Source: Lonicera japonica
Lineage: Eukaryota > Streptophyta > Magnoliopsida > Dipsacales > Caprifoliaceae
DNA: 64,000 nucleotides
Assembly: GCA_021464415.1 (NCBI GenBank)
Contig: JAKCWG010000831.1
Location: 90,658 to 154,657, forward strand
Direction: 5' to 3'
Part shown: in pieces, positions 1-11,239 of the stretch
How positions within the stretch are numbered: position 1 is the first letter of the stretch
How the letters are laid out: every line of letters begins with the position of its first letter
Program-made: the position numbers and the translations under genes
Notes under the pieces: model-generated
Told to the model about the DNA's origin: nothing
Databases searched by the model: none
What the model saw: only the letters and a program-made list of their open reading frames with translations

Positions 1-149
1 ATCAATAATTGATGTGCCAAAATTAAAAAATACATGTCCCTGCACAATCATACGTGAAGCAGAGACTTTTTATTAAGATGTGTCCTTATAATAAGTAATA
101 AATTGTAAGTTTAACTTATTAAAGATGTGCTCTTATATTGTGCCCCTAG

Positions 150-198
150 CACCCCCCCCCCCCCCACACACACCCCCCCCCACCCCCACACCCACACC
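150..198. repeat. C-rich/CA low-complexity tract
   Basis: A run of C with interspersed CA and CCCCA units. Simple sequence; the exact length is likely to be unreliable in any assembly. Confidence 0.9.
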
Positions 199-655
199 AA
201 GGGCCTTATATTAATTGGTGGTATTTCATTTCGTGTAGGGGTAGTTGGTCACTTGGAGTTTTAGTACTTAAAAAGAAATAAAATATAAGTTTACCTTACT
301 CAAGATGTATTATAATTAACTAATTGATGCACAACAAGTCAGCAACCTTTATTTTTTTGTATAGCCAACAAGATTTACGTTAAAATTGTAATATAACCAT
401 ATAGATCAAAATGACAATTCAAAGAAATACTTACAATTTTAAATTTGATATGGTCTTGAACATTTTGTTTTTACAAATCACATATGTTATAAACAGTCTT
501 TCTCTATCATTTCCTTTTCTATAGGTGTTTTTCTTTTTTGGTTTAGTTAATTTTATTTTTTTGTTAATTTGTGTCCAGCTTGTGCACACCAAATTAAATC
601 CTGTTTGATTCGTTTTCAATTGATATATATATATATATATATATAGCTAGGATAT
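199..655. other. AT-rich spacer, no gene seen
   Basis: AT-rich DNA without a convincing reading frame. It ends in a short (TA)n tract near 622-645 just before the possible LTR at 656. Confidence 0.5.
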
Positions 656-1272
656 TGTTAGTGTGTAAAACTAGAAAGGTAGTTTAGACCACATAGTCAA
701 ATGATTAGTTCAAATAGTTAGAGGAGGTTGGCCTCATATGAAAATATGGATTAGTCCTCGTCTGTGGAATAGAGTTAGGAGCTCAGTTTGCTTTGTATTA
801 AAATAATTAAATGGTTGTTACAATCTCACAAAGTATCTCTAGCTATTCTATCATCACAAAATTACAATAAGAGTATACCTAAGTTACACGAGTTCTAACT
901 TCCCTATGTTGGGAGCTCTAATTGTGTGCTCTATTGTTCTATTTCTCTTTATCTCTTTTGGTTGTTCACTCTTTCTCGAATGATGGATTCTCTCTTACTG
1001 TCAGTTGTTGTTAGGTTGTTGTTTTTGTTGAATTCCGTCCTCTAGAGAAGTAAATGCTTCTTCTATATATATGAGTCAGAGGAGACGTGTGAGGGGAGCT
1101 CTGTAGAGCAGGTCCAAGGCCATCCCTCACTCCCATTAACTCGGACTCTGCCTCCCCAGGAATTTCGGCGCATTAAATAGAATGGGTATGCATTTAATAA
1201 AGGTGAGGGAGGTTCTGCGGCGTCTGACGGAGTTGGTAATAGTCGCCCATGCTGTCTGTATCTTTCCTAACA
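656..1272. mobile_element. Possible LTR with ends TGTTAG...CTAACA
   Basis: The segment starts TGTTAG and ends CCTAACA, the short inverted termini expected of an LTR. The inner end matches the outer end of the neighbouring LTR (TCTTTCCTAACA at both about 1272 and 2502). The flanking 5-mers (GATAT and CAGTG) do not match, so there is no target duplication. It could be one LTR of a larger broken element, or chance ends in LTR-derived DNA. Confidence 0.35.
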
Positions 1273-1299
1273 CAGTGATCGGCCAGGGAACTCGGAGCT

Positions 1300-2502
1300 C
1301 GTTGGGAGAGCTTTATTTTTCAAGCTCCACAATCCGTTGCTCGAGAAAAATCCTCCTGTGAGAATCCAGACCCGCGACCCGAGAAGTCCTCGTTCTCGGT
1401 TTCTTTGTTTTTGAATGAAAACTTGTTTTTTATAGAGTCGCCAGTTTGTTTTACAAGAAAACAAACAAAAGATCGTACGAAGGATAATTCGAAGACGAAC
1501 TATCTTTCATACGTTTGAAACCAGAGTTAAAAAAAATACTCTGCCAGGGTTTGGGAACTACGTTACGAATTGGGAAGGTGTTAAGCACCCAATTCGCCCT
1601 TTCGGTCTCTTAATGGATCATGTATCTAATTCCTATTTTAGATATCTTGCAAATAGTATGAGTAATTTTTAGAATAGTCCTTTTTGGATAAATTCAACTT
1701 AAAACCGTATTTTGAGATTAGACTCGAGCTTTGCGAGCGCCTACGTATTCATTCGTAGAATGAAATCAGAGTCTCGTAGTTCCATTTGTTTAGAAACTAT
1801 TTTTGTGTTTTTGTTTGTTTTGAAAACGTGTCAAAACATATTTTAGATTTCTTGTAAAACTTGAAATGGACTAGTATAGAAAACAGCGAACTTCTTTGCA
1901 AGCTATCTAATTTTCTGTATTAAAACTGATATTAAAAATGTAGTATTGAAATTAAGGAGGGTTGTAGAAAATATACCTGATGCACTTGAAGAAGAAATGA
2001 GAACCTTACCTTGATTGCCTTGCTTGCTTCCTTCTCTCTAGCACTTTCTCTCACTAGAAATTTCCTCACTAACCCTCTCTCTCTCTTTAGAAATTCTCTA
2101 AAAGAAGACTCTCTAATGATTTTGACAGAATTTCATCTTACTGAAGACTCTAGTGAGTCTTGATGTCTCCAAATGAGACCCCAAGGGTCCTATTTATAGG
2201 GAAAAATCCGTCAAAAACGCTCCAAGAAAGACCAACCGCAGGGGGTAGCCGCAGGGCGTGCGGCTGGGGCGTGCGGCTAGGGGGCCAACCGCACGGCTGG
2301 CAGGTAGCCGTACGGTTGGTGCGTGCGGTTGGGGGCTGCGGCTAGCACAGAAACTCGGAAAAAACTCAATTTCTAACGGGGCGCTGCCCTGCACGTACCC
2401 CGCGACCTGACCGGGCAGGTCGATCCCCGTCCTAGTAAGCGGAGAGGCAACAAAGGTTATCTCAGACTCCCAACACGTCCGAAATCGGAGTCTTTCCTAA
2501 CA
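1300..2502 (-). mobile_element. Tat-type LTR and adjoining primer-site region
   Basis: On the minus strand this starts TGTTAGGAAAGACTCC at 2502, has a TATA box TATAAATA at 2191-2198, and runs to AAACAAACTGGCGACTC at about 1436-1452. The TGGCGACTC motif resembles the arginine-tRNA primer site used by Tat/Ogre Ty3/gypsy elements. The block with 'gagtctcgtaatttc', 'cctacgtcttcattcg' and 'ggtgttaggcaccc'-like segments recurs on the plus strand at 32.1-32.5 and 33.0-33.4 kb and, in part, at 16.6-16.9 kb, so it is a repeat family. The outer boundary near 2502 is supported by the TG terminus only; the inner LTR boundary is uncertain. Confidence 0.55.
2235..2350. repeat. GC-rich degenerate tandem motif within the LTR
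   Basis: About 115 bases are strongly GC-rich in otherwise AT-rich DNA. They are built from variants of GCGTGCGGCTGGGG and its partial reverse complement (CCAACCGCACGGC). The tract lies just upstream, on the minus strand, of the TATAAATA box, so it sits in the promoter (U3) part of that LTR. Confidence 0.7.
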
Positions 2503-2768
2503 GTCTTCTATATGCATGATGACTCGTGAATAAATGTAATTATGCCTGTTTTAAGAAAAGCAGTATTCACACGAGAGTCGTGGATTGGGGTGTTCACACC
2601 TCCGGATTGGAAGAATTATTGGTCGAAGCTCTGGCTCCTAAATAACTACTAATCAGAGCTCTGGAGCTCCATTTGTTGGAGAGTGGTGACACCGTTGACA
2701 TGGGAAGCCACGTGTCTGCTCATGATTGGCAGTGCAAATTGGACGACCAATTTGTTCCATCAGATATA

Positions 2769-3128
2769 AAGAAAGATTCCCTCACTTTAACGAAAAAAAT
2801 GGATTCTCATTTAGAGGGGTAACTTGATGAATTATTTTTTGAAATTTTGTAGAAATGATCTATATTATGAATAGATCATCTCCACCAAATTTTATTAAAA
2901 AAATCAACTTAGAAGTAGGTGGGATGTTCATCAAAAATTTCAATGGTCGAAAATGCACATATATATCAATTTTTCAATACACCCACTTCTAGGTTGATTT
3001 TTTTTTATGAAATTTAGTGGAGGTGATTTACTCAGTATATAGATCATCTCTATAAATTTAAAAAAAAATCATCTATTTACCCATTCATATAGACATCTTT
3101 TTTTTTGTTAAAGTGAGGGAATCCTTTT
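2769..3128. mobile_element. Hairpin (foldback) MITE, about 360 bp
   Basis: The left end AAGAAAGATTCCCTCACTTT is matched in reverse complement by the right end. The symmetry runs through most of the element: the arm with 'gatcatctccaccaaatttt' and 'aacttagaagtaggtggg' pairs with the other half. Both sides are flanked by TATA (2765-2768 and 3129-3132), compatible with a TA-type duplication. The CCCTC near the tip recalls Stowaway (Tc1/mariner) MITEs. A diverged relative lies in intron 1 of the receptor kinase gene (51395-51600). Confidence 0.8.
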
Positions 3129-3318
3129 TATAGCCTAACTATATATGTGTGTGTGTTATATTATAAAGGAATATGGAATTCAACTGCTTGAATTAAGCTA
3201 TGTCAAATTAATTTAATAAACTTCCAGTACTACCCTCAATTACACTAATTAAAATGGGCACATAGTCGTAACATATATTTTTCCTTCTCCCCCATTCTCA
3301 ACCAATACCCACATACAC

Positions 3319-3320
<2 letters not shown>

Positions 3321-3364
<44 letters not shown>
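3321..3364. repeat. (CT)n microsatellite
   Basis: An uninterrupted CT dinucleotide run of about 40 bases. Confidence 0.95.
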
Positions 3365-3365
<1 letters not shown>

Positions 3366-4640
3366 ATCTACCCACTCTTTCTCTCTCTAGCCAATTTTTG
3401 ACATAAGTTTAGATAGACAATAGAACCCCGATTGGAATAAAATTCAACACCCATTGGTTGATTGGTGTAGAAGTTGAATTACAAATTTGCGTTTCATTGT
3501 TACTTTGGCCTCTTGAAACCAACTCAAGCAAGAAAGGTCTTTATCCTCAAATTCACCGGAAACTTTTCTATATTCTCCAAAAACTTTGGTATATCAAACA
3601 ACTCCAACATAACTTTGGACCTCAATTCCCAAATCTCTCTCTACCTTACCACGGGTAACAATGACTCCATTTAAAGGGTCAAATCTCTATACTAAATTTG
3701 TATTGGTCATTGTGTTTAATATATACAAAGATTATGTATGTAGATACTAAATTTGTATTGTTCACAAATTAATTGTGTTTATTAATATACAAAGATGTAT
3801 GAATTAAATTGAAGATTAAGACCAGTGAATTTTTCTATAAAATTTGTATATATTGTTTATTTGTGTTTATATATATATATACGGAGATTTGACCAGTTAG
3901 ATTAAGACTCTATTATTAATTGATTAACATGAATTGTATATATTGTTCTTTTAAATAAAATTAATATTTAAGATAAATTGAAAATGTTGACCAAGTATTT
4001 CTCTATTAAATTTGTTAGATTGTTCATTTTGTTATATATATACAGAGATTATGTATTAGATATGTAACACAGATTAATTGATTAAAATGGCTCTCTCTCT
4101 ATTAAATAAACTTAATTTTTAAATTGAAAATGTTCACCAAGTTTTTTTGCTTCAACCACCTATGTGGATTAGGGAATAAACGCCCACTTTGTATGGTTTT
4201 TTTTATATATAAAAGAATAGTAAAAACATATTATATTTTATATTTTCTATATATTAATAAATTTACTCCAAAAAGAATGGTGGTTTATGAAATCAAAAAA
4301 GTTTTTTTTCCTTGCTCTGATCCATGAATAGAATCTGAGCAAAAGTTCTTTAATATTGTTCTTCCCTTTCATCCCCCCAATGGAACAAAGTGCACAAGGA
4401 AATTAATTGTCATCTAACTAGAGAGAAAGTACATAGATTTTAATTATGTTTCTTTCTTCTTTCCGTGCAAAGCCGTGAGCATAAGGAAAAAAATATTTTT
4501 TTCCTTCACTTTTGAACAAATCAAGAGCACCTAAGTGAAAAATCTATTTTTATGTCCGATGAAATATTTATTTTATTAATAATATCAGTTTGAACATTTG
4601 CTTAGATTGATCTTAAGACAAACTTTTCAATTACTAACAT
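3365..4640. repeat. AT-rich spacer with imperfect ~100-200 bp repeats
   Basis: Between about 3680 and 4130, motifs such as 'actaaatttgtattg', 'atatacaaagattatgtat' and 'aaattgaaaatgtt(g/c)accaag' recur three or four times in the same order with many substitutions. This suggests an old tandem repeat. The rest shows no recognisable gene; the short open frames here have no plausible protein features. Confidence 0.45.
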
Positions 4641-4889
4641 AATCTTATTATATTCATGACATATTTAACATAGAACACCCTCATCTTTATGCATGACATA
4701 GCATCTTCTTAGAAACAAAAAGGTTGATGGATTAATTTATTAACTATAGACCATTTGAAGAAGGAAGTCCGATTGAAAAACATGCCTTACAAAAAATTGA
4801 GGTAGGCCGTTTATTGTAAAAGTGTCGTAAGAACATATTAGAGAGTGATATTATCGATAAAATAGTTGAGACACTACCACCTAACTGAA

Positions 4890-5168
4890 AATATGAGGCT
4901 GTCATTTGAGATGACACGAACACAGTTTCCTATACAATTAAGTTTTGCTTTGACATAAACAAGTCACAAGGACAAACAATCCCCACGTGGGAATCTATCT
5001 CTTGACCACGTGTTCAGCCATGGATAACTATAAGTTACTTTATCAAGGGGAGTCTCTAAGAGTTCAACCAAAGCTTTGGCCAAAAAGGATTTCATTCACA
5101 ATAAGGTTGGAGTTCATACAAAAAATGTTGTTTACAAAGAAGTTTTACTACAAAATGTCACCCCTTAG
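4890..5168 (+). pseudogene. Helitron RepHel helicase, C-terminal relic
   Basis: The plus strand, read across several frameshifts, gives the C-terminal end of the Pif1-like helicase of plant Helitrons. It contains a TRTQFP..LSFA block, then NKSQGQTIP, then VGIYL, HVFSHG, LSRGVS and a GVHTKNVVYKEVL tail ending at a natural stop at 5166-5168. Lesions seen include a missing base before NKSQGQ, one frame change after GQTIP, and two stops where the family has Q and Y (HVFSHG*L*V). The family enzyme unwinds DNA during rolling-circle transposition; this copy cannot. Only the last ~90 codons are recognisable, and upstream sequence is too decayed to call. The Helitron terminus at 5464 lies about 300 bp downstream, the expected order for an autonomous Helitron. 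Confidence 0.85.
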
Positions 5169-5431
5169 GATTTAGTATCATCTTGAGGAGTTGTTATCAT
5201 TTTTTTAATGAATAACATTATTTTTCTTCCCATTGTTATAATTTTTGAATAATTTCCCTATTGTTTTCTTCAATCTCAACATTGCATTTAGTTACAAATA
5301 GGCAAAAATATTATCCTCTAACATAATAGGCTTTAAGTTATTAATTATTTATTAGATTTACTTATCATTTGACTATGCTTATAACTGATACTTTGTATTA
5401 TATAGTAATTTCTTTTAAATCGTAACAGGAA

Positions 5432-5464
5432 TTGCACATGCATTGTGTGTGCACCGTTGGCTAG
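5432..5464 (+). mobile_element. Helitron 3' terminus (hairpin + CTAG)
   Basis: A short hairpin (TGCACA... TGTGTGCA) is followed by eight bases and CTAG, then T. This fits the plant Helitron 3' end (stem-loop, CTRR, insertion before T). The helicase relic upstream in the same orientation supports it. The 5' TC end was not located. Part of this motif (GCATTGTGTGTGCACCG) recurs at about 5738-5754. Confidence 0.65.
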
Positions 5465-6039
5465 TATATATATATATATGGTAAATTATGAATATCCATT
5501 CGATAACTCTATATAAATTATATCAAAATATGGACTCGAATTCGGAATGGATTAGAATTTTCGAATATTTATTTACAACACTCCCTAACAACAACCTTAT
5601 TTTAATTGGTGGAAAAAGGTTTGCTTGCTTTTCTTGAAAAAAAAAACCTTTTTAGTTAAATTGTTTTGCATTGCCAAGGGTTGAACTCGTGATCAACTGC
5701 ATCAAACTGTGCTTACCATCCATTCTTAAACAAATAGCATTGTGTGTGCACCGCTGGACCAAACACAGTAAAATATTTTATAACAACAACCTTATTTTAA
5801 TTAGTACACTTTTTTAATACAAACTTCTTCTACATAATGTAACATATATTTATATATGTACATCAGGCCAAAAATACCAGGGGTCCCTTAGTACGTCGTG
5901 GGGGTCCTAGGCGACGACCTGGGCCGGTCCTCATAGAAGTTCAAGATTCATTAAACAAAATGAAAAAACAAAAACAAAAAAGAAATGTGGGTCGAAAAAA
6001 TTCAATTTATAGCCCTTGCGGAAGAACCTAAACAAAATT
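5465..6039. other. Spacer with short direct repeats, no gene
   Basis: AACAACAACCTTATTTTAAT occurs at about 5588 and again at about 5783, and GCATTGTGTGTGCACCG recurs from the Helitron terminus. The repeats suggest transposon debris or a local duplication. No protein-coding signal was seen. Confidence 0.5.
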
Positions 6040-6551
6040 GAGGGGTGTTGTGACAAAACCGAAAACCGAACGGCCGAACCATACAAAGCCGAACAGTTCC
6101 ATAAAAAATTGAAAACAAAAAAAACATAAAACCGAATGTGTTTGGTTCGAGTTTGAGGTGTGGTATTATAAAACCGAACTGAACTAAACCGAATTATTGA
6201 ATATGTTACTTCAAAAATAATGTTACTTCACTATTTAAAATTTTATGTTCCTAAAATTTACAAAATCTAGTTAGAAATCGACTCTTTGGGTTATCATAAA
6301 TATTGAAACTATATTATAACTGTAAAAGTTAATATTTTTTTATCCAAAATAAGTATTTTTCTAACAAAAATAAGTGTTGTCTTACAATTTATTTAGTTTT
6401 AAAAAATATATATGAAAACCGAAATAAACTGAACCGAAAAGTTTGGTTCAGATTTGGGTTTGAAATATTTAAAAACCGAAACCAAACTTTCAAATTTAGT
6501 TTGAGTTTCGATATGCTAATTTTTACCCCAACCGAAACCGAAAACATCCCT
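6040..6551. mobile_element. hAT-like MITE rich in ACCGAA motifs
   Basis: The ends AGGGGTGTT... and ...ACATCCCT are imperfect inverted repeats. The flanks are ACAAAATT (6032-6039) and ACAAAATC (6552-6559), an 8-base duplication with one mismatch, as expected for hAT elements. Both ends carry many copies of AACCGAA / TTCGGTT, which gives the element its self-complementary character. No transposase is encoded. Confidence 0.6.
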
Positions 6552-6879
6552 ACAAAATCTACTACATTGCAAGCTCTATCATTAAAAAAGGGCGGTATTA
6601 TTTACACCCCCCATATTTGTCACAAATACCTCCTTGTCACAAACACCCCCTAAGATAAATTTCTAATCACTAACACTCTCTTAAGACTCGCCTAATGAGA
6701 GGTGAGTGCAATTACACACCTCGCCCCACTTGGGGAGAGTCTGTTTATAATAACTCACCTAACGTCAGACAATGAATTGAAGTACCAAGAAATTGGTATA
6801 ATTTATCATGTTAGTTTAGAAATTAAAAGATATATATTATCACTAATTCTTATATTTTAAATGTATTTCAGGTGTTAAA
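6552..6879. other. Spacer, no gene seen
   Basis: AT-rich sequence with a CACCCCC-containing stretch near 6607-6650. Nothing recognisable. Confidence 0.4.
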
Positions 6880-8008
6880 AAAAGATTGGAGAAGATTGAG
6901 AAAAATAGAGAAATTAAAGTAAATGAAGACAACTAAAGTGCTCAATACTTCTAGGACGCATAACTTTTTACTCGGAATTCCAAATAATGCAATTCTTTAG
7001 GCTAAATTAAAGATAATTTCGAAAGTTATAACTTTGCGGTTCAATATTTTTTCAAATTCATCCATTTCGAAAAAATTACAACGCAAAATTCTACAAATAA
7101 AAAGGACAAAAATTCATTGTATTTAAGTATGGGCCCAAGCCCATTCCTGCATCCATTCAGCTGAGCCTTAAAATACCCAGTAACCCATTGACCAAGTGGA
7201 CCAATCCAAAGCCATAGCCCAAGTCTAATTGGCCCATTACTAAAGGTTATGTCCAATTAAATAATTCAAGGCCCATGTCTTGATTTAAGCCAACCCTACA
7301 GTCACTAACAATTATTTAAAGAGCAATAGAGCAGCAAATTAAGGGTGGCGGTGCACAGCAAGAAGGACTGCCAAGCACAGTGCCTTGCCGCATTCTTCTT
7401 CTCTCTTCTTTATTTTACTTTTTTTATTCTTTTGCTTTGGAGATTTAAAGATTGGAAGATTTAATTTATATTTATGCTAAGTAAGTTTGTTTTTAATTTT
7501 ATTTGCTATTTAATTTATTCTATGTTAGCGTAGATTTGTGCTAGGGTTAGGATGAGTATATTTAATTGATTTCATTGCACTTTATCATATCAATTTGAAT
7601 TCTCATTAATTTTTGGTGAATTCATCTTATAATTTGTTGAGAGCGAATATATACGGTGTGTTTTGATAGATATAATGAGTGTTTTAATCTTATACATAAG
7701 TTTGGCTGTAGAAGAATTACAATTGAATTTTATTAATTAATTGAGCTTTACTTATTTTATTTTTCACAAATAATAGAGTTGAGAGACCAAATTATTGCTA
7801 GACAAGAGTAGAGTTGACGCACATAAATGCTTAAGAAGATGATATTAAATATATGACTCCGAAACCCTATAAACTGATTCGTGTGTTTTATTTAATTTGC
7901 TTGATTATCATAAATTTTCTTAGCTAGATTAGTTTTTGTGAAAAGTTAATAAGACATAATAAGTTTTTTGTTACACACTATACTATAAACTGCGTGCGCT
8001 TGCGAGTA
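6880..8008 (+). mobile_element. Decayed Ty3/gypsy LTR (Athila-like)
   Basis: This stretch is related over several hundred bases, in the same orientation, to 42730-43790 (shared blocks such as 'ttaattgatttcattgcac'/'ttaattgattctattacac' and 'gtgttttgatagatataat'). It is immediately followed by a primer-binding-like motif at 8009. It is therefore read as the right part of a 5' LTR. The left boundary is not fixed and no internal coding region was recognised downstream. Confidence 0.6.
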
Positions 8009-8027
8009 TGGCGCCGTTGCCAAGGGA
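8009..8027 (+). promoter_or_regulatory. Retrotransposon primer-binding site
   Basis: TGGCGCCGTTGCCAAGGGA closely matches the TGGCGCCGTTGCC(G)GGGA primer site of plant Athila-type Ty3/gypsy elements, where a tRNA primes reverse transcription. It marks the junction between the LTR upstream and lost internal sequence downstream. Confidence 0.75.
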
Positions 8028-9188
8028 CTCTAATTTAATCTTGTTAATTTAGTAATTAAATTTCCTTCTACTAATTTTCTTCTTAAAAAAAAGAAAAAAA
8101 TAAACAATTCATTGATTTTTGGGGTAATTAAAGGATCTGGACGAAATAATATATTCAGCCTTAGTTTTAGGATAACATAGTCACGATTTTGGTGGATACC
8201 CCGATTTTCCATTAAAGAAAAAAAAATTATAGGGATCGTATTGCCTAGGTTGAGTTTAGGATTTTTATCAAAACAATTTGAGATTTGATAAACGGAATTA
8301 AAATCCTATGTCAAATCAAATTTTAGTACTGTCGAAACCTTGTTGTGTTTACTAGTAGTTAAATCAATCAAGCAATCACAAATAAACAATCCACAACAGA
8401 AGGAATTTACAAGGTATCCATACTTGCGTAAAACTAATCTCAGGGATTAATCGACATTACTTCACTATGATCAAAATGGAATTACAAACTCGATGACTTA
8501 CAAAAAATCCTTCCTCACAATTTACGCAGTAGTCCCGTCAATCCTTTGAATGTATAATCTAACAGCAGCTGTCGTGGCATATGGGCTTTTTGCTTTTCCG
8601 ACTTAACCTACGTCGCCTCCTTCTATGCACTTGATCACAATCCTACACCTCTGTCTGCGATCTCCCTTATTGCGTGTTCGCCACTTCACTCACCCCAACT
8701 CCAATCGCAACAAAAGACACTCCTGCATGACCGTGAAAGTTTGGAACCCTAATTCTTAAATTTGAATAACACTAGGATCTTTTATAGCATGTAAACAAAA
8801 CTTTAGGTAGTGTTTTAAAACTATCAAAAAGTGATTCTAGTGTATGGAATATTTTTTGTCTAAAAAAACTCTCTAAAATCATGTATATTTGACCCAAACT
8901 AATAGTTATATTTATAGGAAAAAATATAGAGTCAATATTTTTTAGAATAGACTAAAAATATATAAAAAAAAATTGAAATAAAAATACGTACCCAGTAAAT
9001 TAAGCACCAAATCGGTCCAGTACCAAAAATAATACAGGTCCAAAATTTGAAAAAGTAAGTTCATGGAAATTCTACCCGCCGGACAGGTCCAAGATGAGTA
9101 AATGTACCGGGTCCGAATTTTCAAAAAGGCGACTGCTGTTTTCTTCCCTTGCTCCATGTGGCCGAGAAAAGGAATGGTAATAATATAA
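8028..9188. other. Unassigned sequence after the primer site
   Basis: 8330-8760 is somewhat richer in C on the plus strand and looks like old repeat DNA, but matches no family I recognise. No open frame with plausible protein features was found. Confidence 0.4.
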
Positions 9189-9594
9189 GGCCATCTCCAA
9201 TGGTGTTTCTACCCAAGCAAATTTCTATGATAGAAATGAATAATAGAAAAAAAATTCTCCAATGGGCATTTCTATCTCTATTTCTATCCTAGGTGGATGT
9301 CTATTGGGATTGGGAATTTCTATCACCATTTCTACATGTAGAAATGGTGATAGAAATTCTCTATGTGACATGGCAAATTTTCATTGGTTGTTATGCACCC
9401 ACTAATTCTCTCTCTTCATTAAATAGGGGACAAAGTGAGGAAGAAATTGAACAATAGAAATCACCATTGGAGACCATATTTTCTATTCTTCTACACCAAT
9501 ATAAATATATTGCCAATAGATATAGAAATATAATAAAATAATATTGACACATAGGATAGAAATGCAAAAATAGAAAACATCATTGGAGATGGCC
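9189..9594. mobile_element. Tourist-like MITE (PIF/Harbinger), 406 bp
   Basis: The termini GGCCATCTCCAATGGTG and CATTGGAGATGGCC are inverted repeats. The element is flanked by the 3-base duplication TAA (9186-9188 and 9595-9597), typical of PIF/Harbinger. The interior has further inverted motifs (ATTTCTATCACCATTTCTA beside TAGAAATGGTGATAGAAATT). No transposase. A truncated relative lies in intron 4 of the receptor kinase gene (36946-37130). Confidence 0.85.
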
Positions 9595-11239
9595 TAATGG
9601 GCTTGACCCATGAAATTGCCTTGATTTAATGAAGCTGGCACGTGGCTTTTGTTTAAAGAATTTTGAGTTTTGACTTCTCAAACTTGTTCAAACTTTCTTT
9701 TTTATTTAATCATTTATTAAATAAAAACTTTTCTTTTTCTTTTTATTTTATCGTATTAAATCCATTTGATCACTAATTCGATTTGAATTTTAGAAATAAT
9801 TTTATGAAACATGTTAAACATAAAAAAAAAAGTTACCTAATAATTTGTGTTGAGGGGGTTTTTCGAATTTCGGTAAAACTCGATAAAAATACTTAAAAAT
9901 AGATTTGATTCAAAAGCTTTTTAATTCGAATTTTAAGCTCAACCACCACCTATAGTTTGAATCAAACCAAATAACCAACTTACCTTGAATCCTGAATTAT
10001 GTACGGCGCATCCAATAAGTTCGGCGAGTTTTCGTTAATTGTCACATCTTCAAATCTTCAATTTGACTTAAACAATTACAATGAAAAAATTATTTTTGGC
10101 ACCGAAATTAAGCCAACTAAAAATATAAACCTAACACCCCTTTGACTGTAATTATTGTCTGAAGAGAATCTTTTCATAAATAAAAAATTCAACGTACTCA
10201 AACAAACCCTGAAGTATTCATCATAATGCACCTCCATAATTGTTATTTTGCACACACGCACTATCATCATGCATTATTACAAGTGTAAAATTACCCAATT
10301 CAATTCGAAAATACTACTTAGTGAGTAGGGAGTTGACTCATCTAGGTCAACATAAACCGAAAGCTCTTATTTTAACTCTCCTTAGCCAAGTACCAATCGA
10401 GGTATATCGAGTGACGAGAATACTCACGTACCCGGCACGTATATCAAAAGATCCTTGCACATACTTGTCTTTAAGGTATATAGTAAGACCTAGCGAAATA
10501 AGAGGGAGCCTAAACCTTACCCTTTAAACTTCGCTGCATATAGGGCGAGTCAACCTAGTACACGTGAATTTTGCATGTTTTCTTGACCGTCAGTCCTGAG
10601 AAATAATGAATCAATATGCTTGCCATGCAAAACGAACTTTTCAGTTTTGGTAAGTATGGCCGGGAATGTCCAATCTCGTCCATAGAAATTCATCATTATT
10701 CGATGAGAATTTTTTCTATCATTACTTCCATGAAAAACAATTCTAAGAGGAGAGAATTTCACGGTTTTACAAATTTTTTTCCAAAATATGTTTTCTAAAA
10801 AAGAGTTATTTTCTAAAAACAAGTTTTTAAAAAATGATTTCAAAATTAGAAGGTTAAAAGGGCACCCTGGAGTTGCTTAATCATACCCTAAATTTATCTA
10901 CAGGGCTCTCAAGTTGATACTGATGGTCTGTTTTTGTTTAAACAAAAAAAAGTAATTTTTAATTTTTCTTTTCGTTGCGTCACACTCTTTTCCGAGAATT
11001 ACACAATCAATTGGTAAAAGGTATCAGCTATCTAGAAATGACCCGCGGTCCTTATCTCCGTATTTTTTTACCCCTCTTAGGTGTTGTCGAAATACATTAG
11101 CCGGTTGGGCTGGTAGAAATCATACAGGTAAACTTACTCGACCAGATTCACCTCTCATCATGCCGCCACGATGTAATCTCAACTCCTAGAATGATCATAT
11201 TGGGGTTAATAAAGGTGGGGTTAACGACACTAAGGGTCA
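9595..11239. other. Spacer, probably leader of the gag element
   Basis: 9595-10240 is AT-rich and anonymous. 10240-10560 and 10980-11240 are less AT-rich and lead directly into the gag-like frame, so they may be the leader or LTR of that element. No matching repeat elsewhere in the window was recognised. Confidence 0.35.

Noticed and set aside
10550..10843. 97-codon minus-strand open frame
   Set aside because: Low-complexity K/F/N-rich product without recognisable features, in AT-rich retroelement-associated DNA.
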